Source: an uncultured Oscillospiraceae bacterium
GTDB taxonomy: Bacteria; Bacillota; Clostridia; Oscillospirales; Acutalibacteraceae
Length of the DNA stretch: 64,000 nucleotides
Reading direction: 5' to 3'
Assembly: GCA_900554335.1 (NCBI GenBank)
Contig: USGT01000006.1
Coordinates: 31,695-95,694 of the forward strand
A model generated the notes under the pieces. The model had not been told where the DNA came from. It ran no database searches and saw only the letters and a list, made by a program, of their open reading frames with translations. Within the stretch, counting starts at the first letter, position 1; the number at the start of each line of letters is the position of its first letter. Shown here in pieces: positions 42,759 through 51,805 of the stretch. The translations under genes and the position numbers were made by a program.

Positions 42759-43412
42759 ATGAAAGGCAAACTGATAGTTTTAGAAGGCCTTGACGGCTGC
42801 GGGAAAAACACTCAAACCAGGCTTCTAACCGAGCACCTTAAAAAAGAAAATATGAATGTTAAATACATTACTTTCCCGAATTATGATGACGCTTCTTCAA
42901 GCCTTGTGAAAATGTATTTAAACTCTGAATTCGGAAGCTCGCCGGACGACGTCAATGCTTATGCTGCAGCTTCTTTTTACGCAGTTGACAGATATGCAAG
43001 CTTTAAAAAATATTGGCAGGAGTTTTATGAAAATGGAGGAGCTATAATCTGCGATAGATACACAACTTCAAATGCCGTTTACCAAATGTGCAAGCTTGAA
43101 AAAAATTTTTGGGATGAATATTTAACTTGGCTTTATGATTATGAATATGATAAATTAGGGCTTCCAAGGCCTGACAGCGTTATTTACTTGCGCGGGGAAA
43201 TAGAAATTTCGCAAAGGCTCATGGCGGGCAGATACGAAGGCGATGAAAGCAAAAAAGATTTGCATGAATCTAACATCAAATTTTTGAAAAAATGCTCCGA
43301 AGCGGCTTTGTATGTTGCGAAAAAAGATGATTGGAAAATAATTGATTGCTGTAAAAATGGCGAAATGAAAGGAAAGAATGAAATTCATGAGGAGATAATA
43401 AAAATTATATAG
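42759..43412 (+). CDS. tmk: Thymidylate kinase
   Basis: 217 residues. P-loop EGLDGCGKNTQTRLL at about 8-22 (Asn in place of the usual Ser/Thr after GK is noteworthy), DRYTTSN at about 99-105 (DR[YH] motif) and a LID region RLMAGRYEGDESKKD. Converts dTMP to dTDP. Its position after thyX fits. Confidence 0.9.
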   Translation: MKGKLIVLEGLDGCGKNTQTRLLTEHLKKENMNVKYITFPNYDDASSSLVKMYLNSEFGSSPDDVNAYAAASFYAVDRYASFKKYWQEFYENGGAIICDRYTTSNAVYQMCKLEKNFWDEYLTWLYDYEYDKLGLPRPDSVIYLRGEIEISQRLMAGRYEGDESKKDLHESNIKFLKKCSEAALYVAKKDDWKIIDCCKNGEMKGKNEIHEEIIKII

Positions 43413-43423
43413 GGCGGTGCATA

Positions 43424-44305
43424 ATGAGTCTTAGTTTTAGAAGGCCGCGTCTTGAAGACAGGCAGGAAGTTAAGAAAATACTCGAAAAATCGGGCAATAT
43501 TGATTCAGCTTCTGCATTTGGCACTCTTTACTTATGGGCTGAAGGTTACAACATTGACATTTGCATGCAAGGTGGCGTGCTTTTTAAAAAATCAGGTAAA
43601 AGCTATGGCTTCCCGAGGGGCGCTGAGAATGACGCCCAGCTTAAAAGTTGCTTAGAGGCTTTGAAACAAAATTGCTTAAACTGCAAAAAATTTATTTTGG
43701 ATGATTTGCTTGAAAACGACGTAAGAGAACTGGATAGAATTTTCCCTGGGAAATTTTCTTTTTCAAAAAACCGAGACAATGCGGAATATGTTTATGACAT
43801 AAAAAATCTTGCGCAGCTTTCAGGCAAAAAATACCACTCAAAAAGAAACCACATTTCAAAATTCAGCAAATTATATAGTTGGAAGTACATTCCATGCATA
43901 AAAAATACTGAGTGTATGGATTTTTTCGAAAAATGGTTTAAAATATATTCAAAAGATGAAGAAAAGTTTAACAAGCAGGAATACTTGGCGATTAAAAAAG
44001 CTTTGGAAAATTTTGAGGTTTTGGAGCTTTCGGGCGGAATGCTAGAAGTAAACGGCGAAATAATCGCTTGCACAATAGGCGAGATGATAAACAAAGACGC
44101 TTTGCTTGTTCATTTTGAAAAGGCTTTGCCTGAGTTTGAAGGTTCTTACAGCGTTATAAACAATGAATTTTGCAAAAGTAAGGCCGGAAATTTTAAGTTT
44201 GTGAATCGCGAGGAAGACATGGGAATACCGGGGCTTAGGAAGTCTAAACTTTCATATAAACCAATGCTGCTTTTAAATAAATATACTGCCGTTTGGGAGG
44301 ATTGA
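43424..44305 (+). CDS. DUF2156 phosphatidylglycerol lysyltransferase-like protein
   Basis: 293 residues, DUF2156 (C-terminal domain of MprF-like enzymes, GNAT-type fold duplicated): FRRPRLEDRQEVKKILEKSG, FGTLYLWAEGYN, NHISKFSKLYSWKYIPC, VNGEIIACTIGEMINKDALL, VHFEKALPEFEGSYSVINNE and NREEDMGIPGLRKSKLSYKP. Soluble stand-alone forms are common in clostridia; by analogy they would transfer an aminoacyl or acyl group. It starts 11 bases after tmk and is followed by a GNAT gene at 7 bases, suggesting one operon. Confidence 0.85.
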   Translation: MSLSFRRPRLEDRQEVKKILEKSGNIDSASAFGTLYLWAEGYNIDICMQGGVLFKKSGKSYGFPRGAENDAQLKSCLEALKQNCLNCKKFILDDLLENDVRELDRIFPGKFSFSKNRDNAEYVYDIKNLAQLSGKKYHSKRNHISKFSKLYSWKYIPCIKNTECMDFFEKWFKIYSKDEEKFNKQEYLAIKKALENFEVLELSGGMLEVNGEIIACTIGEMINKDALLVHFEKALPEFEGSYSVINNEFCKSKAGNFKFVNREEDMGIPGLRKSKLSYKPMLLLNKYTAVWED

Positions 44306-44312
44306 AATTTTT

Positions 44313-45230
44313 ATGGAGACTTACACTAAAGCCAATTTAACTATGACTGAAGAAATAACGAAAGTCATGATGGCTTGTTTTGGTGACCCGATTTGGGTTT
44401 TAAGGTTTTTCTTTAAAGAAAGATTCGACATGAACAACTGCTATGTTTGCACAGTTGACGGGAAAATTGTTTCGGTTTTGCATGCGCTTAAATCCAAAAT
44501 AAAAGTAGGAAGAGAAACTTTGAACGCAGTTTACATCTATGGTGCATGCACTCTAAGCGAATACCGGAATCGCGGATATATGACTAATCTTCTTAAATTT
44601 GCTAACGATGCTTACTCAAAAATGGGTTATGAATGTTCGTTTTTAGTGCCGGAAAGCGACAAACTCATCAGGTTTTATAGCAATCTTGGTTACAAAAACT
44701 TCTTCAAAATTAAAAGAATTGAAATGACGAGAAAAGAAATGATGGAACTTTGCGGTTTTGAAGGCAGTGATTTTAAAGATTTAAATTCAGGAAGCTTGCT
44801 CACTTCTTACCAAATTGAAAATTTAAGACAAGAAGTTTATAAAAATCAGTGCGGTGTGGTTTACAGCGAAAAAGATATTGATTTTGCTGGCAAACTTTAT
44901 GAATTTTTTAGTTCCGGCGGAATTGTGAGCAACAGTTGCGGCTATGGAATTTGCGGGTTTGTTTCAACCGGTGAGCTTAAAATTAGAGATTTTACTTGCA
45001 AATTTTCAGGCACTACAGATCTTCTTAGAAAAATTTATTCAAGGTTCCCTGGCCAGCAAAGATACATGATAGAAACTTCGCCGTCAACTGCTTTTTTTAA
45101 AGATTTAGGTGAATGCTATAATTACGGGATGATTTTGCCGCTTTCGGAATTAAGCGCAGAGCTCATTGAAATGTGGGGGCTCAGTTTAAGCGGTTTAAAC
45201 GCGCCGTATCTTGGAATTTCACTTGAATAA
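44313..45230 (+). CDS. GNAT-family N-acetyltransferase
   Basis: 305 residues. The N-terminal GNAT domain has the acetyl-CoA site VYIYGACTLSEYRNRGYMTN (R-x-x-G-x-G/A form RNRGYM, about 70-90) and CSFLVPESDKLIRFYSNLGY. The C-terminal half is a second, degenerate domain, as in Eis-like acetyltransferases. Substrate unknown. Closely follows the DUF2156 gene. Confidence 0.82.
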   Translation: METYTKANLTMTEEITKVMMACFGDPIWVLRFFFKERFDMNNCYVCTVDGKIVSVLHALKSKIKVGRETLNAVYIYGACTLSEYRNRGYMTNLLKFANDAYSKMGYECSFLVPESDKLIRFYSNLGYKNFFKIKRIEMTRKEMMELCGFEGSDFKDLNSGSLLTSYQIENLRQEVYKNQCGVVYSEKDIDFAGKLYEFFSSGGIVSNSCGYGICGFVSTGELKIRDFTCKFSGTTDLLRKIYSRFPGQQRYMIETSPSTAFFKDLGECYNYGMILPLSELSAELIEMWGLSLSGLNAPYLGISLE

Positions 45231-45250
45231 TAAACGAAAAGGATGGATTT

Positions 45251-46390
45251 TTGCAGATGAAAAAATCAAAGAAAATAAAATCTAGTAAATTTTTCTTCAA
45301 AATTGTGTGGCTTGTGTTCATTTGCCTTGTTTCGGCGCTTCTTGCAAGGTTTGCCATTAGTGGGCTTAACGACATGCTTGCTTTCGGGAAGGAACCTGAC
45401 ATTGTTCAAATAGAACTCAGCACAGACTGCGGCATAGATGAAGTGGCGAATATTTTGGAAAGCAAGAAAGTTATTTCTGAAAAATGGTGCTTCAAAATTT
45501 ATGCTTTAGTAACGAAAGCGCCTAAGAAATTTAATCAAGGTGTTTACGAAGTCGAGGTTGGAATGGATTACCAAGCCATAATTAACCGCATGAAAGATGC
45601 TGAAAGCTCAAAGGACGTGGTGGAAGTTACTATTACTGAAGGCATGAACGTGATGGAATGCGCGAACCTTATGAGCAAGAGCGGAATTTGCAACAAAGAT
45701 GAATTTTTAAAATGCTGCAGCAGCGATAAATTTGATGAAAAATATTCATTTTTGAAAGAGATTAGTAACAACGGCAAAAGGATTTATAAACTTGAGGGCT
45801 ATTTATTCCCAGACACTTACAAATTTTACCGTGATGAAAAGCCTTACAACGTTGTGATTAAATTTTTGAATAACTACCAAAAAAAGATTTATCAAAAAAT
45901 GGATGTTGAAGGTTATTCTTCGAAAATAAGCATTTCGGAAATTGCAGCAAATCAAAATATTCCAGTCGATGAAGTTATTAACATTGCTTCGCTTATTCAA
46001 GCTGAGGCTGCAAACAAAGAAGACATGTATAATGTTTCTTCGGTAATTAACAACCGCCTTGCAACCGCTAAAACCGAAGGCAAGAACAGGTTTGGTGAGT
46101 TTTCGATGAATATTCTTCGCTTGGATGCAACTGTTTATTACCCCTACAAAAGCGAATCTGCAGTTCCTTCTAAGCTTAGAAAGAATTTCAGCAGTTCTTA
46201 CAACACTTACAAAATTGAAGGTTTGCCTCCGGGGCCAATTTGCAACCCTGGAATTGAAGCAATAAAAGCTGCTCTTTTCCCGGCAAAAACAGATTACTAT
46301 TATTACTGCCATAGCGCTTCAGGCCAGTCTTTCTTCGCTAAAACTAACGATGTTCACATCGCGAACTTGAAGAAAGCAGGTATTGCATAA
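45251..46390 (+). CDS. mltG: Endolytic murein transglycosylase MltG
   Basis: 379 residues, YceG/MltG family. One membrane helix (about 14-36), a LysM-like domain, then the catalytic domain with ASLIQAEAANKEDMYNVSSV (catalytic Glu) and the C-terminal EGLPPGPICNPGIEAIKAAL. MltG cuts new glycan strands at the membrane and ends their polymerisation. TTG 45251 is the likely start, 8 bases after AAGGA; ATG 45257 would cost two residues. A terminator follows at 46421. Confidence 0.9.
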   Translation: MQMKKSKKIKSSKFFFKIVWLVFICLVSALLARFAISGLNDMLAFGKEPDIVQIELSTDCGIDEVANILESKKVISEKWCFKIYALVTKAPKKFNQGVYEVEVGMDYQAIINRMKDAESSKDVVEVTITEGMNVMECANLMSKSGICNKDEFLKCCSSDKFDEKYSFLKEISNNGKRIYKLEGYLFPDTYKFYRDEKPYNVVIKFLNNYQKKIYQKMDVEGYSSKISISEIAANQNIPVDEVINIASLIQAEAANKEDMYNVSSVINNRLATAKTEGKNRFGEFSMNILRLDATVYYPYKSESAVPSKLRKNFSSSYNTYKIEGLPPGPICNPGIEAIKAALFPAKTDYYYYCHSASGQSFFAKTNDVHIANLKKAGIA

Positions 46391-46420
46391 AATTCCCATG
46401 TATTTTAAGTTTTAAAGATG

Positions 46421-46467
46421 CCGACACTTACCATAGAAGAATCGTTTTAAGGTAAGGTCGGATTTTT
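46421..46467 (+). terminator. Terminator between mltG and the PBP gene
   Basis: CCGAC-CTTACC / GGTAAG-TCGG stem followed by ATTTTTT. The ATG of the next gene comes directly after the T run, so the right arm also contains that gene's ribosome site. Confidence 0.75.
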
Positions 46468-46468
46468 T

Positions 46469-48100
46469 ATGTATAAAAGAGCATTAATTCTTTTTGGCTT
46501 GATGATGGGCCTTTTTTGTTTTTCTTTTTTCTCGCTTGATTTAATTTCGAATAAAAACAATTTTAAAGACGCAGCTTCCAACCAGCAATCGTATAAACTT
46601 AGAATATCAGATATTCGCGGCACGATTTACGACTGCAGAAATGTTCCTCTTGTGAACGTTGAAAAAAAGCTCGTTGCAGCGGTTATTCCAAGCGTTGAAG
46701 CCCTAAGCGCGCTTACTCCTGCGGTTCCTGAATGCAAAAAAGAAGAACTTTTCAAAAAATGTTCGGGCAATACTCCTTTCATGATTGAAATTGAAAAAGA
46801 AGTAAAAAGCCCGTGGATTAAAGTTTTTGAAGTGCCGATAAGATATTCCGGCGTGACTTTAGCGCCGCATATAATAGGCTATATTTCGGGCGACAAAAAA
46901 GGCATTTCGGGAATTGAAAAGGTTTTCGATGAATATCTTTCGGGCAAAAACCAAAATATTTGCATTAAATATGACGTTGATGCTTCGGGCAAAATCCTCC
47001 CTGGTGGGCAAAGCATCGTGGAAGATAAATCTTATTTTACTTCGAAAGGCGTGGTGCTTAATATCGACAGCAGAATTCAGGCCATTGCCGAAGAATGCGC
47101 TGCTAAACAAATGAGCCGAGGAGCGGTCGTAGTAACGCAAGTGCCGAATTGCGAAGTAAGAGCCTGCGTGAGTTTGCCTTCTTTTTCGCCGAAGGATGTT
47201 TCGAAATATTTAAGCGATAAAAACTCACCGCTTTTAAACAGGAGCTTTTGCTCGTTTAATTTGGGTTCTATATTTAAGCTTGTTACTTCTGCGGCAGCTT
47301 TGAAAAAAGGCGTTAGCAGCGATCTTTCTTACGATTGCCAGGGTATTAACGAGGTTGACGACGCTAAATTTAAATGTTTTAACTGCAAAAAGCACGGGCT
47401 TATTAATATGCAAGATGCCATTGCTTACTCTTGCAACGGCTATTTCATCGAGCTTATTAAAAACAAAATAAATAAAGATGATCTACTTAAAATGGCGGGT
47501 AAATTCGGGCTTGGCAAAGAAATCGTTTTTGCTGACGGAATAGTTTCGAGAGAGGGCAAGCTTCCTGCAAGCGAAAGCCTTGAAGACATTAAAACCCTTG
47601 CGAATTTTTCTTTTGGCCAGGGCAAATTGCTTGCAACGCCAATGCAAATTTCAGCTTTGATAAATGCCATTGCATCAGGGGGAATCTACACGCCGCCCAA
47701 GCTTGTAAAAGGTCTTGCAGCTGAAAACATGAAATTTTCGCCCTATGATGCTCACTCGGAACTTCAAAGAACTGAAAAGATAATTTCGCCGGGAATTGCC
47801 TCGAAACTCAAAGAATTCATGAAAGCTTCAGTTGATTATGGCACGGGCAAAAAGGGCAAACCCGAAGACCCCGAAACGGAAGTTGCCGCGAAAACTTCAA
47901 CCGCGCAAACGGGAATAATTGAAGACGGCAAAAGAATCGAGCAATCGTGGTTTGCGGGGTTTTTCCCTTATGACAAACCTAAATACTCTATCGTAGTTCT
48001 TTCAGAAGCAGGCGCAGGAGGCGGCGAAAGTGCGGGCCCAATATTTAAAGAGATAGTTGAAAGAATTTACAAAGAAGTGCCTGAAATATTCATGGATTGA
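46469..48100 (+). CDS. Class B penicillin-binding protein (PBP2/SpoVD-like)
   Basis: 543 residues. Membrane anchor (about 5-25), dimerisation domain with RISDIRGTIYDCRNVPLVNV, and transpeptidase domain with SxxK in NLGSIFKLV (active Ser about 268), SxN as SCNGYF (about 317) and the KTG box altered to KTSTAQTG. It is short for the family and lacks PASTA domains. Class B PBPs cross-link peptidoglycan. A location after mltG suggests work on the same septal or spore wall, but the two are separated by a terminator. The SIFK box instead of STFK is a small deviation. Confidence 0.87.
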   Translation: MYKRALILFGLMMGLFCFSFFSLDLISNKNNFKDAASNQQSYKLRISDIRGTIYDCRNVPLVNVEKKLVAAVIPSVEALSALTPAVPECKKEELFKKCSGNTPFMIEIEKEVKSPWIKVFEVPIRYSGVTLAPHIIGYISGDKKGISGIEKVFDEYLSGKNQNICIKYDVDASGKILPGGQSIVEDKSYFTSKGVVLNIDSRIQAIAEECAAKQMSRGAVVVTQVPNCEVRACVSLPSFSPKDVSKYLSDKNSPLLNRSFCSFNLGSIFKLVTSAAALKKGVSSDLSYDCQGINEVDDAKFKCFNCKKHGLINMQDAIAYSCNGYFIELIKNKINKDDLLKMAGKFGLGKEIVFADGIVSREGKLPASESLEDIKTLANFSFGQGKLLATPMQISALINAIASGGIYTPPKLVKGLAAENMKFSPYDAHSELQRTEKIISPGIASKLKEFMKASVDYGTGKKGKPEDPETEVAAKTSTAQTGIIEDGKRIEQSWFAGFFPYDKPKYSIVVLSEAGAGGGESAGPIFKEIVERIYKEVPEIFMD

Positions 48101-48375
48101 GACTTTAAATCGTTTATAATAGTTTGAATTTTATTCGAAATTGTTTCTTGAATTTTGCTTGTGTTCTGGCTTTCGTAGCAAACTGCTTTTTTATAGAAGC
48201 AGGAAACGTCTTTAAAAAGCTTGTTGTTGCCAACTCTTAAAAACAAAAGCCCAGTTATTAAACTGATGCAAACGGTGATTCTTGCAAAAGTGAGGCTCAC
48301 CGGTTTTTTGCAACTTACTTGCGAAATTTCTTGGTTTGTGTTATCATTTTCTAAAATAGTTAATTCATCTGTCAT
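48067..48375 (-). CDS. Small membrane protein of unknown function
   Basis: 102 residues with a single hydrophobic helix (ARITVCISLITGLLFLRVG, about 31-49), an acidic N terminus and a polar helical C terminus. AAAAGGAGAAC precedes ATG 48375, so it is likely real, although its last 34 bases overlap the end of the PBP gene on the other strand. No family recognised. Confidence 0.6.
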   Translation of the reverse strand: MTDELTILENDNTNQEISQVSCKKPVSLTFARITVCISLITGLLFLRVGNNKLFKDVSCFYKKAVCYESQNTSKIQETISNKIQTIINDLKSQSMNISGTSL

Positions 48376-48435
48376 ATTTGTTCTCCTTTTTAATTTTAAA
48401 CTATTTGGAATTTACAAAAAGAAAGGGTAATGGCA

Positions 48436-48582
48436 ATGTCAAACAATGTTATCAAACACGATTTTAAGAATTATAAAAAGTCAAGCACCGCTCGCAGAAA
48501 AAGACGCCTTAGATTCATGGCTTTGATCGGAACTGTTTTAATGATAAGCGGCATTATCGGTTCGATTGTGTTTTATCTTTAA
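48436..48582 (+). CDS. Small single-pass membrane protein (48 aa)
   Basis: 48 residues from ATG 48436, 8 bases after AAAGGG: MSNNVIKHDFKNYKKSSTAR, a strongly basic stretch (RRKRRLRF), then one membrane helix MALIGTVLMISGIIGSIVFY. An ATG at 48430 is too near the ribosome site. The basic-then-helix layout predicts an N-in orientation. Lies just upstream of tmcAL. Confidence 0.6.
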   Translation: MSNNVIKHDFKNYKKSSTARRKRRLRFMALIGTVLMISGIIGSIVFYL

Positions 48583-48612
48583 AGATATATTATATGCAAG
48601 GTTTGATTATTC

Positions 48613-49761
48613 ATGAAAATTTGTGCGGTTGTGGCCGAGTTTAACCCGTTTCATAACGGGCACGCGTATCTTCTTGAAAAGATTAGAAACTCAGGCTACA
48701 GCCATATTGTTGTTGTTATGAGCGGCAATTATGTCCAAAGGGGAGAGGCCGCGATTTTCCCGAAGGATGCTCGTGCGAAGGCAGCTTTGCAAATGGGCGC
48801 GAATTTAGTTGTTGAGCTTCCAACGGTGAAAGTTCTGGCCACCGCTGAGAAATATGCCTTTTCTGCTTTGAGCATTATTAAAAAACTTGGCCGCCAAATT
48901 GATTCCATCGCTTTTGGCACTGAAACCGAAAATTTTGAAAATTTGATTAAAATAAAAGAAATTCTTAAGACTGAAATTTTCGAAAAAGAAGTTAAGCTCC
49001 AGCTTGAAAAAGGGCTTAGCTTTGCTGTTTGCCGCGAAAATGCAGTGAAAGATATTTCTAAAAATTCTCAAATTGCAAGCGAAATTAAAAGCCCGAATAA
49101 TATTTTGGCGGTGGAATATTTAAAAGCTATTGACGCTCTTGGAATGAGCCTTGAGTGCTTGCCTGTGAAGCGCATGGAAGTTCCGGGGAAATATTTTTCG
49201 GCTTCGAAATTAAGGAGCATGATAGCTCAAAAAAATTTAGATTTTAAAAATTATATTCCTGAAAAAATAGATTTTAACACTGATTTGAAAGTTTCCTATT
49301 TTGAAATGAGCAGGGAGATAATTTCCAAGCTCAGGAGCCTTAACAAAAGCGATTTTGCAAGCCTGCCCGATGTGAGCGAAGGCCTTGAAAACAGGGTTTA
49401 CAGCGCGGTTAAAAAGGCTTGTTCACTGCCTGAACTTCTGGAGCTTGCCAAGACTAAAAGGTACGCTATGGCACGCATAAAAAGGATTATTCTTTGCGCT
49501 TTTTTGGGGATTGATTCAAGTGCGGCAAATGCTGAGATTCCTTATTTAAGGGTGCTTGGCAGCGACAAAAAGGGTTTTGAAATACTTAAAAATGTTGATT
49601 TTCCGGTTGTTACGAGATATTCGGATGTTTTAAAACTTGGAAGTAGCGCACAAAATTTTTTTAAACTTGAAAATAAATTTACGAATATTTATTATTCGCT
49701 TACGAGTGAAATTTTGCCATGCGAAAAAGAGAAAACTTTTAAAATGATAAGGAATGATTAG
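48613..49761 (+). CDS. tmcAL: tRNA(Met) cytidine acetate ligase
   Basis: 382 residues, YlbM/TmcAL family. Nucleotidyltransferase-like ATP site VAEFNPFHNGHAYLLEK (HxGH-type NGH, about 7-23), VVMSGNYVQRGEAAIFPKDA and FASK-like FSASKLRSMI. The enzyme forms ac4C at the wobble position of elongator tRNA-Met using acetate and ATP. Overlaps folC by 8 bases. Confidence 0.92.
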   Translation: MKICAVVAEFNPFHNGHAYLLEKIRNSGYSHIVVVMSGNYVQRGEAAIFPKDARAKAALQMGANLVVELPTVKVLATAEKYAFSALSIIKKLGRQIDSIAFGTETENFENLIKIKEILKTEIFEKEVKLQLEKGLSFAVCRENAVKDISKNSQIASEIKSPNNILAVEYLKAIDALGMSLECLPVKRMEVPGKYFSASKLRSMIAQKNLDFKNYIPEKIDFNTDLKVSYFEMSREIISKLRSLNKSDFASLPDVSEGLENRVYSAVKKACSLPELLELAKTKRYAMARIKRIILCAFLGIDSSAANAEIPYLRVLGSDKKGFEILKNVDFPVVTRYSDVLKLGSSAQNFFKLENKFTNIYYSLTSEILPCEKEKTFKMIRND

Positions 49762-51055
49762 AGTTTTGACGTATCAGCAAGCAACTTTAAAAATAAAAAA
49801 CCTTGAAAAATTCGGCTCAAAACCCGGCCTCGAAAGAGTTAGGAAGCTTCTTGAATTGATAGGAAACCCGCAGAAAAATCTTAAATTTATTCATGTTGCA
49901 GGAACAAACGGCAAGGGTTCGGTTTGCTTTATGCTCGCGAGCATTTTGAAAGAATGCGGCCACAAAACTGGGCTTTTCATTTCGCCTTCTATTATGGATT
50001 TTCGCGAAAGAATCAGCATAAATGGCGAGATGATTCCTGAAAATGGCGTGTGCGAGATTCTTGAAAAACTGGAAAAGTTTAAAAGCGAATTTTCAGAAGA
50101 CCCCCTAACTGAATTTGAAATCACGACCGTTATGGCGTTTGAATATTTCAGCAGGAAAAATTGCGATGTTGTTGTTCTTGAGACGGGAATGGGCGGCAGG
50201 CTTGACGCGACCAATGTTATTGATGCTCCGCTTTGCTCGGTTATTACTACAATTTCGCTTGACCACACTAATTTTCTTGGTAAAAATATCAAGGAAATTG
50301 CGGCTGAAAAATTAGGAATTGTTAAGCCGAATTCTTGTTTAATTTTGGGCGCAGGCATTGATGCTTCGGTTTGTGAAATGGCTAAAAAGGTTTGCAAAAA
50401 TTTAAATAGCAATTTGATTTTGGCTGATTTATGCCTTGTGAGTGGCTTTAAGCCTGCAGGGTGTAATAAAAGTGAATTTATTTATGATAAAACTAAAATG
50501 CAAGTGAGTTTAGTAGGGAACCACCAAAAAAGTAATATTTGCACGGTTTTAAGCGCTTTAAATGTTTTGAAAAATAGTTTGAATATTACCAATGATAAGA
50601 TTAAATCAGGGCTTGAAAAAGTTAAAATTCCATGCAGAATAGAGATTTTAAACAATTCTCCGCTTGTGATTTTGGATGCTTCGCATAATCCTGAAAGCGT
50701 TCAGGCTCTTGCTGGTTTTATTAAAAATAATCTTAAAAATAAAAATCTAACAGCGCTTTTCGGAATGTTTTCGGATAAAGATGTTGACACGAGCCTTAAA
50801 ATAATAGGAAATTGCTTTGAAAAAATGGTTGTTGTTCAGTCGGATAACCCAAGAGCTATGGAAGTTAAAAATCTTAAAAAAATAGCAAACAAATACAATA
50901 AAAATGTTTTTGCTTATGAAAATTTTGAAGAAGGTTTGAAATTTGCTATTAGCAGTTTGAGTGAAAGTGACGGGCTTATCATTTTTGGATCATTTTCAGT
51001 TGTTAGTTTGGCAAAAAAATTATTTTTTTCTATTGACAATTTCCCGCCAATGTAG
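49754..51055 (+). CDS. folC: Folylpolyglutamate synthase / dihydrofolate synthase
   Basis: 433 residues, Mur-ligase fold. Signature FIHVAGTNGKGSVCFMLASI (P-loop, about 39-58), FISPSIMDFRERISING, VVLETGMGGRLDATNVI, TTISLDHTNFLG and VILDASHNPESVQAL. Adds glutamate to folates. Its last bases contain the tRNA-Ala promoter. Confidence 0.93.
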   Translation: MIRVLTYQQATLKIKNLEKFGSKPGLERVRKLLELIGNPQKNLKFIHVAGTNGKGSVCFMLASILKECGHKTGLFISPSIMDFRERISINGEMIPENGVCEILEKLEKFKSEFSEDPLTEFEITTVMAFEYFSRKNCDVVVLETGMGGRLDATNVIDAPLCSVITTISLDHTNFLGKNIKEIAAEKLGIVKPNSCLILGAGIDASVCEMAKKVCKNLNSNLILADLCLVSGFKPAGCNKSEFIYDKTKMQVSLVGNHQKSNICTVLSALNVLKNSLNITNDKIKSGLEKVKIPCRIEILNNSPLVILDASHNPESVQALAGFIKNNLKNKNLTALFGMFSDKDVDTSLKIIGNCFEKMVVVQSDNPRAMEVKNLKKIANKYNKNVFAYENFEEGLKFAISSLSESDGLIIFGSFSVVSLAKKLFFSIDNFPPM

Positions 51056-51061
51056 TATTAT
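51033..51061 (+). promoter_or_regulatory. Promoter of tRNA-Ala inside the end of folC
   Basis: TTGACA at 51033-51038, 17-base spacer, TATTAT at 51056-51061. Confidence 0.8.
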
Positions 51062-51074
51062 ATTGGTGTTTAAT

Positions 51075-51150
51075 GGGGGTATAGCTCAGTTGGTAGAGCG
51101 CTTGAATGGCATTCAAGAGGTCAGCGGTTCGAACCCGCTTATCTCCACCA
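51075..51150 (+). tRNA. tRNA-Ala (anticodon GGC)
   Basis: 76 bases; acceptor GGGGGTA pairs with TATCTCC with two G-U pairs, anticodon loop ATGGCAT between CTTGA and TCAAG, CCA encoded. Confidence 0.95.
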
Positions 51151-51163
51151 ATGACTAGATCGT

Positions 51164-51206
51164 ATGGGCACTGACTTTGAAAGTGTCTGTGCGATTTTTT
51201 GATTTC
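51164..51206 (+). terminator. Terminator after tRNA-Ala
   Basis: TCGTATGGGCAC / GTGTCTGTGCGA stem (several G-U pairs) followed by TTTTTT. Confidence 0.65.
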
Positions 51207-51243
51207 GTTAAAGTGCTAAAATTACGAAAGAAGAGGAAATTCA

Positions 51244-51786
51244 ATGAAACATGCGGAGTTGTTATCCTTGGACTCCTATGAGCACGGAGGTTTATACAAT
51301 TGCTTAGGGTGGGCCATGCAAAAAATAAATGGCAAATATAAGCACGAGCAACCTGACGAGAGAACAACCGACAACCTTCGCACGGCAGAAGCGGCAAAAC
51401 AGCATATAGAAAGCTCCACGAACGCAAAAGTTGAGATTTTAGACCATTTTCCAAATGTAACTGAGCTGGAAGATAATCAATATTTCGTGGCTGTTAGAAC
51501 AAGTTTGTCGGGTGATGCACATTTTATACGTTCAGATTTGGAAAAAGGCTAGCTTGTGTGGACGCAAAAACTTGGAGACCAGGGGCCGCTTGTGAAGTTG
51601 CTAGATATTACTCCAGAAAATGATGAAGCTTTTTATGCATACGAAGCTGCACCTGGCAATGAAAGCCTTAGTGGTGTGGGGCTAATTGTTAAAGTGGAAA
51701 AGGCTAGTTATGTAGGAAAAACTCGTTATTTAAGGGTGACTTTAAAGAATCTAGCAAATCAGCCATCATGTTGCACTGTACTTTAG
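51244..51786 (+). pseudogene. Possible papain-fold protein with in-frame TAG; C terminus CTVL
   Basis: One reading frame of 180 codons broken only by TAG at 51550-51552. Before the stop: YNCLGWAMQ (candidate catalytic Cys, about residue 19) and DAHFIRSDLEKG (candidate His, about residue 95). After it: VWTQKLGDQGPLVKLLDITP and a basic beta-rich tail. N-C-x-G/A-W-A with a later H..R..W..K.G pattern is seen in papain-like DUF7689-type proteins. The last residues are PSCCTVL, i.e. a Cys-aliphatic-aliphatic-Leu end. AGAGGAA precedes ATG. The single TAG may be a fresh mutation; suppression is not known here. Confidence 0.55.
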
Positions 51787-51805
51787 ATATTTTAAAAGGG
51801 GAATT

